Source: JAQSWP01 sp040255215
GTDB taxonomy: Bacteria; Pseudomonadota; Alphaproteobacteria; Reyranellales; JAQSWP01
Assembly (NCBI GenBank): GCA_040255215.1
Contig: JBDZUM010000145.1
Span: forward strand, 1 to 8,303
Length of the DNA stretch: 8,303 nucleotides
Reading direction: 5' to 3'
Shown: piece after piece, positions 5,517-8,303 of the stretch
Position numbering within the stretch: position 1 is the stretch's first letter
How the letters are laid out: the number at the start of each line of letters is the position of its first letter
Notes under the pieces: generated by a model
Database searches by the model: none
What the model was told of the DNA's origin: nothing
Seen by the model: only the letters and a program-made list of their open reading frames with translations
Translations under genes and position numbers: made by a program

Positions 5517-6323
5517 TCAGACCAGCGGCATGGCGCAGTCGAGGGCGAAGCCGTCGCCGCGCAATTCGAAGGGCGGATGGGCGTTGAGGTCGAGCTCGAT
5601 GGTGCCGCCCCGCAGCTTGCGCATCACGCGGCCCGTCAGTCGCCCGTCATCCTGCGCGTCCAGCGCCCGCTTCCAGAATGCGCTGCCATCGCCGCCCGAC
5701 AGGCCGGCCGCATCGCCGCGATGCTCCCAGATCTCGGCGATGTCGGGCGCGATCTGCAGGGCGCGCCGGAAATAGCGGTCGGCTTCGGCGGCTCGTTTCA
5801 GGCGCAGCAGGATGAAGCCATAGGTATCGAGAAAGCTCGCATTGTCGGGCTCTATCTCCAGGGTGCGGGCGCTGAGGCACAGTGCCTGCGGCAGCAGCCC
5901 GCCCTGGCGTCCCCACAGATAGGCGAGATTATTCATCGCCACGACGTTACCTTGTAGCGCCGCGATGATGTAATGCGTCTGGGCGCGTGCGCCGTTGCGC
6001 TCGATGCCCCAGCCGCGATCGAGCAGAAAGCCGAGATTGGCGTTGGCGCCGGTATGGCCGCCGGCGGCACCGACCGCGAAATGCCGCGCCGCCGCTTCAT
6101 GGTCGACCGGCCCGCCTTCGCCCTCCATCGCCATGTTGCCCAGCGCATAGGCGACCTCGGGCTGATCGGCGAACGGCTCCAGCAGGCGGCGTGCCGCCTC
6201 GTAGTCGCCGGCGCGATAGGCTTCGATGCCGCGCGCCAGCGCGCCGTCGTCAGCGCCGGCGCCGGATGGCGGCATCAGCGCGACAAGGCATGCGAGCAAG
6301 AACAAGGCGATCAGCCGCTTCAT
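5517..6323 (-). CDS. Exported Sel1/TPR repeat protein, copy 1 of tandem trio
   Basis: A 268-residue protein, first gene of the trio's operon. The signal peptide is MKRLIALFLLACLVALMPP, with cleavage expected after AGA at 24. An LLAC at 9-12 could be read as a lipobox, but it lies too early and inside the hydrophobic core. The architecture equals that of copy 3: a TPR-like unit (about 28-55), Sel1-like units (about 57-128, GEGGPVDHEAAARHF and LDRGWGIERNGARAQ), NNLAYLWGRQGGLLPQALC (131-149), TPR-like units (about 160-205), and the tail LNAHPPFELRGDGFALDCAMPLV region at 246-268. Mature cysteines are C149 and C263 only. ATG 6323 is chosen because it begins a standard signal peptide; an ATG at 6362 would add 13 residues and also lacks an SD. 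Only about 50 nt separate the upstream terminator from this gene, so its promoter must be compact or transcription must read through. Confidence 0.87.
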   Translation of the reverse strand: MKRLIALFLLACLVALMPPSGAGADDGALARGIEAYRAGDYEAARRLLEPFADQPEVAYALGNMAMEGEGGPVDHEAAARHFAVGAAGGHTGANANLGFLLDRGWGIERNGARAQTHYIIAALQGNVVAMNNLAYLWGRQGGLLPQALCLSARTLEIEPDNASFLDTYGFILLRLKRAAEADRYFRRALQIAPDIAEIWEHRGDAAGLSGGDGSAFWKRALDAQDDGRLTGRVMRKLRGGTIELDLNAHPPFELRGDGFALDCAMPLV

Positions 6324-6369
6324 GGCAGGCGCATTCTGCCAACGGTCGCTGCGGCTCGCCATGATTGCG

Positions 6370-6417
6370 AAAAAGAAAAAGCCGGCGACACCTGGGAGCG
6401 GAAATGGTGTCGCCGGC
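6370..6417 (-). terminator. Rho-independent terminator of the DUF1127 gene
   Basis: A perfect 12-bp stem, GCCGGCGACACC (6381-6392) with GGTGTCGCCGGC (6406-6417), and a 13-nt loop. Read on the minus strand it is followed at once by TTTTTCTTTTT (6380-6370), a classic intrinsic terminator. It lies 85 nt past the DUF1127 stop and insulates that gene from the repeat-protein operon downstream on the same strand. On the plus strand no T tract follows, so it is one-directional. Confidence 0.93.
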
Positions 6418-6502
6418 TGGAGCGGGGAGTGCGGGCAGGGAAACCCGGTCCCCGTGAAGCGCCCCGGAGGGTCTGTGGGGCGTCCTGTCGGCGCTTTTCG
6501 GT
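6418..6502 (-). ncRNA. Structured 3'UTR of DUF1127 gene, candidate 3'-derived small RNA
   Basis: Between the DUF1127 stop and the terminator lie 85 nt with no reading frame of note. On the minus strand they contain a 6-bp hairpin, CGCCCC/GGGGCG (6482-6477 and 6465-6460), whose 11-nt loop is ACAGACCCUCC, exposing an anti-Shine-Dalgarno-like CCCUCC. A further stretch, ACUCCCCGCUCC, precedes the terminator. Alphaproteobacteria are known to encode small RNAs with CU-rich loops next to or inside DUF1127 transcripts (the R. sphaeroides CcsR/'cuckoo' group, with CUCCUCCC loops). The similarity here is in placement and loop type, not an exact motif match. Whether a separate RNA is made is inference. 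Confidence 0.35.
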
Positions 6503-6706
6503 TCAGGCCCGCCAGAAGGGCTTGCTGGCTTCGAACTGCAACTGCGAGGCGGCCAGGCCCATGTCGCGGGCGTCGCGCTCGGAAATCTGAGCCAGTTCGG
6601 CCCGCTGATGCGCCCGCTTGCGCCACTCGGCCACCGCCGCGAGGCTCGCCCGCAGCGACTTTTCGGGCCAGAATTCCTTATAGTGATTAAGGATAAGATC
6701 GCTCAT
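6503..6706 (-). CDS. DUF1127 (YjiS-like) small protein
   Basis: A complete 67-residue protein. The C-terminal half, RAELAQISERDARDMG followed by LAASQLQFEASKPFWRA (35-67), is the typical DUF1127 signature: an Arg/Leu-rich helix, S-x-R-x-x-x-D-[MI]-G, then an ending near KPFWR. The N-terminal half (MSDLILNHYKEFWPEKS) is variable in the family. It is cytoplasmic and basic; some members of this family bind RNA or affect phosphate and carbon metabolism and RNA turnover, and no specific role can be assigned here. The ATG at 6706 has AAAGGA about 7 nt upstream, preferred to an in-frame ATG six codons earlier (6724). The gene is divergent from the LysR regulator, an arrangement often seen for DUF1127 genes, and ends in its own terminator. 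Confidence 0.9.
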   Translation of the reverse strand: MSDLILNHYKEFWPEKSLRASLAAVAEWRKRAHQRAELAQISERDARDMGLAASQLQFEASKPFWRA

Positions 6707-6807
6707 GGCTTGTTCCTTTCTCATCGTCCGTTGACGGGAAACTGGGGCTTTCGGCCGGTTTCAACAAACGATGGTTTCTCATTCTTCCATGAGCTAGATT
6801 TATCGAA
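6707..6807. promoter_or_regulatory. Divergent DUF1127 / LysR intergenic region with candidate operator
   Basis: A 101-bp spacer, A/T-richer than its surroundings. It holds an inverted repeat CTCAT-N6-ATGAG (6778-6782 and 6789-6793), close to the LysR gene and of the size expected for a LysR-type site, and a second small one, CCGT-TG-ACGG (6728-6737), near the DUF1127 start. TAGATT (6795-6800) resembles a -10 element for the plus strand, only 7 nt before the LysR ATG. LysR regulators commonly bind such divergent spacers and repress their own gene; that is family knowledge, and no binding is shown here. Confidence 0.45.
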
Positions 6808-7710
6808 ATGACAGCATTTCGCCGACTGCCCCCGCTCAACGGCCTGCGCGCCTTCGAAGCCGCCGCGCGGCATCTGTCCTTCACCCGCGCCGCCGCCGAA
6901 CTGAACGTGACGCAGGCCGCCATCAGCCATCAGATCCGCATGCTGGAGGAGCGGCTGGCGGTGAAGCTGTTCGTGCGCCGCAATCGAACCGTGCTGCTGT
7001 CGGAGGCGGGCCAGGCCTATCTGCCCGCCCTGCGCGACGCCTTCGACATGATCGACCAGGCGACCGACCGGCTGCTGCGGCGCGACGAGACGGCGCCGCT
7101 GGTGATTTCCTCGACCGCGTCCTTCGCCACCAAATGGCTGGTGCCGCGGCTGTCGGCCTTCCAGTCGCTGCACCCGGAGATCGAGGTGCAGCTTTCGACC
7201 TCGGTCGAACTGGTCGATTTCCAGCGCGATGCGGTCGATGCGGCGATCCGCTGGGGCATGGGCAAATGGCCCGGCCTGCATATCGAGCGGCTGTTCAGCC
7301 ACGACATCTTTCCCGTTTGCGCACCGTCGCTGGTCAAGGGCCGCAACGGGCTGAAGCAGCCCTCCGACCTGGCGCGCGCCACCTTGCTGCACACGACGAC
7401 GGCGCGCGACGACTGGCGGCTGTGGCTGACGGCGGCCGGCGTCAAGGGCGTCGACGTTTCGCGCGGCCCGGTATTCGACATGGTCTTCACGGCGCTGCAG
7501 GCGGCGATCGACGGGGTCGGCGTGGCGCTGGGCCAGACGCAGCTGGTCGAACGCGATCTCGCCGCCGGGAGGCTGGTGCAGCCCTTCGATCTCAGCCTGC
7601 CGATCGAGGCCGCCTATTATTTCGTGGCGCCGCCTTCGGCGCTGAAGCGGCGCAAGGTCAAGGCGTTCCACGACTGGATCCTGGCGCAATCGGTGACCGC
7701 CGCGACCTGA
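6808..7710 (+). CDS. LysR-family transcriptional regulator, GcvA-like
   Basis: A 300-residue DNA-binding regulator, full family length. The N-terminal winged helix-turn-helix has the GcvA-type opening LPPLNGLRAFEAAARHLSF (7-25), with the HTH in SFTRAAAELNVTQAAISHQI (24-43) and the wing LFVRRNRTVLLSEAGQ (54-69). A linker helix (about 70-92) leads to the periplasmic-binding-protein-like effector domain (about 97-295), including ISSTASFATKWLVPRL (100-115), AAIRWGMGKWPG (145-156) and AAIDGVGVALG (232-242). The ligand is unknown; the GcvA name reflects sequence type, not glycine cleavage control. No good SD precedes the ATG (only GAG 17-15 nt upstream), and a TAGATT -10-like element lies 7 nt before it, so leaderless translation is possible. 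It probably regulates itself and the divergent DUF1127 gene. Confidence 0.95.
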   Translation: MTAFRRLPPLNGLRAFEAAARHLSFTRAAAELNVTQAAISHQIRMLEERLAVKLFVRRNRTVLLSEAGQAYLPALRDAFDMIDQATDRLLRRDETAPLVISSTASFATKWLVPRLSAFQSLHPEIEVQLSTSVELVDFQRDAVDAAIRWGMGKWPGLHIERLFSHDIFPVCAPSLVKGRNGLKQPSDLARATLLHTTTARDDWRLWLTAAGVKGVDVSRGPVFDMVFTALQAAIDGVGVALGQTQLVERDLAAGRLVQPFDLSLPIEAAYYFVAPPSALKRRKVKAFHDWILAQSVTAAT

Positions 7711-7736
7711 GCGCCCGACGACCTGAGCGCCCCGAC
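7704..7736 (+). repeat. 16/17-bp tandem duplication at the LysR stop
   Basis: GACCTGAGCGCCCGAC (7704-7719) is followed directly by a second copy with one extra C (7720-7736). The first copy contains the LysR stop TGA; the second TGA is not in frame with it. It looks like a slippage duplication at the gene end. Confidence 0.8.
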
Positions 7737-7749
7737 GATTGTCGGGCGC
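7727..7749 (+). terminator. Hairpin after LysR gene, weak terminator candidate
   Basis: GCGCCCCGAC (7727-7736) pairs with GTCGGGCGC (7741-7749), one C bulged, loop GATT. The first duplicated unit (GCGCCCGAC, 7711-7719) pairs perfectly with the same 3' arm, giving an alternative nine-pair stem with a larger loop. No T tract follows, so it is not a standard intrinsic terminator; it may slow polymerase, protect the 3' end, or do nothing. Confidence 0.3.
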
Positions 7750-7801
7750 CGCCGACTGCGCCAGAATTGCCGCCGATATTGCCCCCGGGGGATCAAGGGC
7801 G

Positions 7802-8303
7802 ATGAGCGAGGAGAAGACCCGGCTGGCCGAGGCCGGCCACGAAGTCCATTTCGTAGCACTGCCGTCGGGCTTCCGGCTTGGCCGCTACGAGTTGCTGGCG
7901 GTGCTGGGCCATGGCGGTTTCGGCATCACCTATCGCGCCCTCGATACCGAGCTCAATCGCGGCGTCGCCATCAAGGAGTATCTGCCCTCCGACGTCGCCG
8001 TGCGCATCGATGGCGCCACCGTGCGCGCGAAATCCAATCGCGACGAGGAGGGTTTCACCTGGGGCCTCGAACGCTTCCTCGACGAGGCGCGCGCGCTGGC
8101 GCAGTTCGAGAACGCCAACATCGTGCGCGTACACGATTACATGCAGGCCAATGGAACCGCCTATATGGTGATGGCGCTGGTCGAGGGCGAACCGCTGTCG
8201 GCGCTCTATCGCCGCGAGGCGCCGCTGCCGGAAGAGCGCTTGAAGGCGATCGTGCTGCCGGTGCTCGACGGGCTGGAGGACGTGCACCAGGCGGGCTTCC
8301 TGC
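7802..8303 (+). CDS. Serine/threonine protein kinase (Hanks type), 3' end outside window
   Basis: The first 167 residues of a bacterial eukaryote-like Ser/Thr kinase. After a 25-residue lead, the N-lobe has LGRYELLAVLGHGGFGITY (26-44) with the Gly-rich loop GHGGFG (36-41), the ATP-binding lysine Lys58 (VAIKEYLP), the helix-C glutamate Glu95 (RFLDEARALAQF), and the hinge YMVMALVEGEPLSAL (121-135). The window ends at VHQAGFL, where HRDxKPxN of the catalytic loop should follow, so activity cannot be judged. The form G-x-G-G-F-G-I-T-Y and VAIKEYLP is typical of a proteobacterial group whose C-terminal parts vary (TPR, Sel1, formylglycine-type or membrane domains). Start ATG 7802 has GGGGGA (7787-7792) upstream; GATATT (7775-7780) is the only -10-like element. 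The substrate is unknown. Confidence 0.93.
   Translation, partial: MSEEKTRLAEAGHEVHFVALPSGFRLGRYELLAVLGHGGFGITYRALDTELNRGVAIKEYLPSDVAVRIDGATVRAKSNRDEEGFTWGLERFLDEARALAQFENANIVRVHDYMQANGTAYMVMALVEGEPLSALYRREAPLPEERLKAIVLPVLDGLEDVHQAGFL

Noticed and set aside
4867..5775. A 302-codon plus-strand frame across two repeat-protein genes
   Set aside because: It spans the junction of two real minus-strand genes and has no signal peptide, motif or SD; explained by third-position GC bias.
5517..6362. An upstream ATG (6362) for the first repeat paralogue, or lipoprotein processing at LLAC
   Set aside because: The 13 extra residues would bury the signal peptide and lack an SD. The LLAC cysteine sits inside the hydrophobic core rather than at its end.
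6728..6754. TTGACG (6731-6736) as a -35 element for the LysR gene
   Set aside because: No -10-like hexamer lies 16-18 nt downstream; the sequence there is GC-rich.
6721..7689. A 322-codon minus-strand frame opposite the LysR gene
   Set aside because: Antisense shadow of a full-length LysR gene; Arg/Gln-rich composition typical of such shadows, no domain.
1..8303. CRISPR arrays, tRNA or rRNA genes, insertion sequences, prophage or toxin-antitoxin genes
   Set aside because: No regularly spaced repeats, cloverleaf-like sequence, transposase motif or terminal inverted repeats were seen. The only repeats are paralogue-derived or the small duplication at 7704.

Overview
This is a GC-rich, densely coding stretch of what looks like an alphaproteobacterial chromosome. 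That assignment is inferred from three things: codon use strongly biased to G/C at third positions, a DUF1127 small protein divergent from a GcvA-type LysR regulator, and a 'GIGHN' motif protein of a kind I associate with alphaproteobacteria. I cannot name a genus. A run of exactly 100 N (2119-2218) marks a scaffold join of unknown true length, so this is a draft genome or MAG. I see no rRNA, tRNA, CRISPR array, insertion sequence or phage gene.

Left part (1-3316). A minus-strand pair encodes a class I SAM-dependent methyltransferase followed by a short-chain dehydrogenase that runs off the left edge; the two genes are 11 nt apart and the SD of the second overlaps the stop of the first. Divergent from them is a HAD-family hydrolase, cut by the N gap near its natural end. 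On the other side of the gap is the C-terminal 219 residues of an uncharacterised GIGHN-motif protein. Its 3' end overlaps by 15 bp the 3' end of a convergent PaaI-like hotdog thioesterase.

Middle part (3414-6323). A small exported protein of unknown function (+) converges on a minus-strand operon of three tandem paralogues. Each has a signal peptide, Sel1/TPR-type repeats and a shared C-terminal signature, and each mature protein carries exactly two cysteines at matching positions. The middle copy is shorter by one 34-residue repeat unit. Long exact DNA repeats show that the middle and last copies are the closer pair.

Right part (6370-8303). A very good intrinsic terminator closes a minus-strand DUF1127 gene with a long structured 3' untranslated region. 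One hairpin loop there shows a CCCUCC (anti-Shine-Dalgarno-like) sequence, which suggests a 3'UTR-derived small RNA. Divergent from it is a complete GcvA-like LysR regulator, then a small tandem duplication with a hairpin, then the start of a serine/threonine protein kinase that leaves the window just before its catalytic loop.

Most of the window is ordinary housekeeping or accessory metabolism. The least explained parts are the three-paralogue exported repeat operon and the DUF1127 3'UTR.
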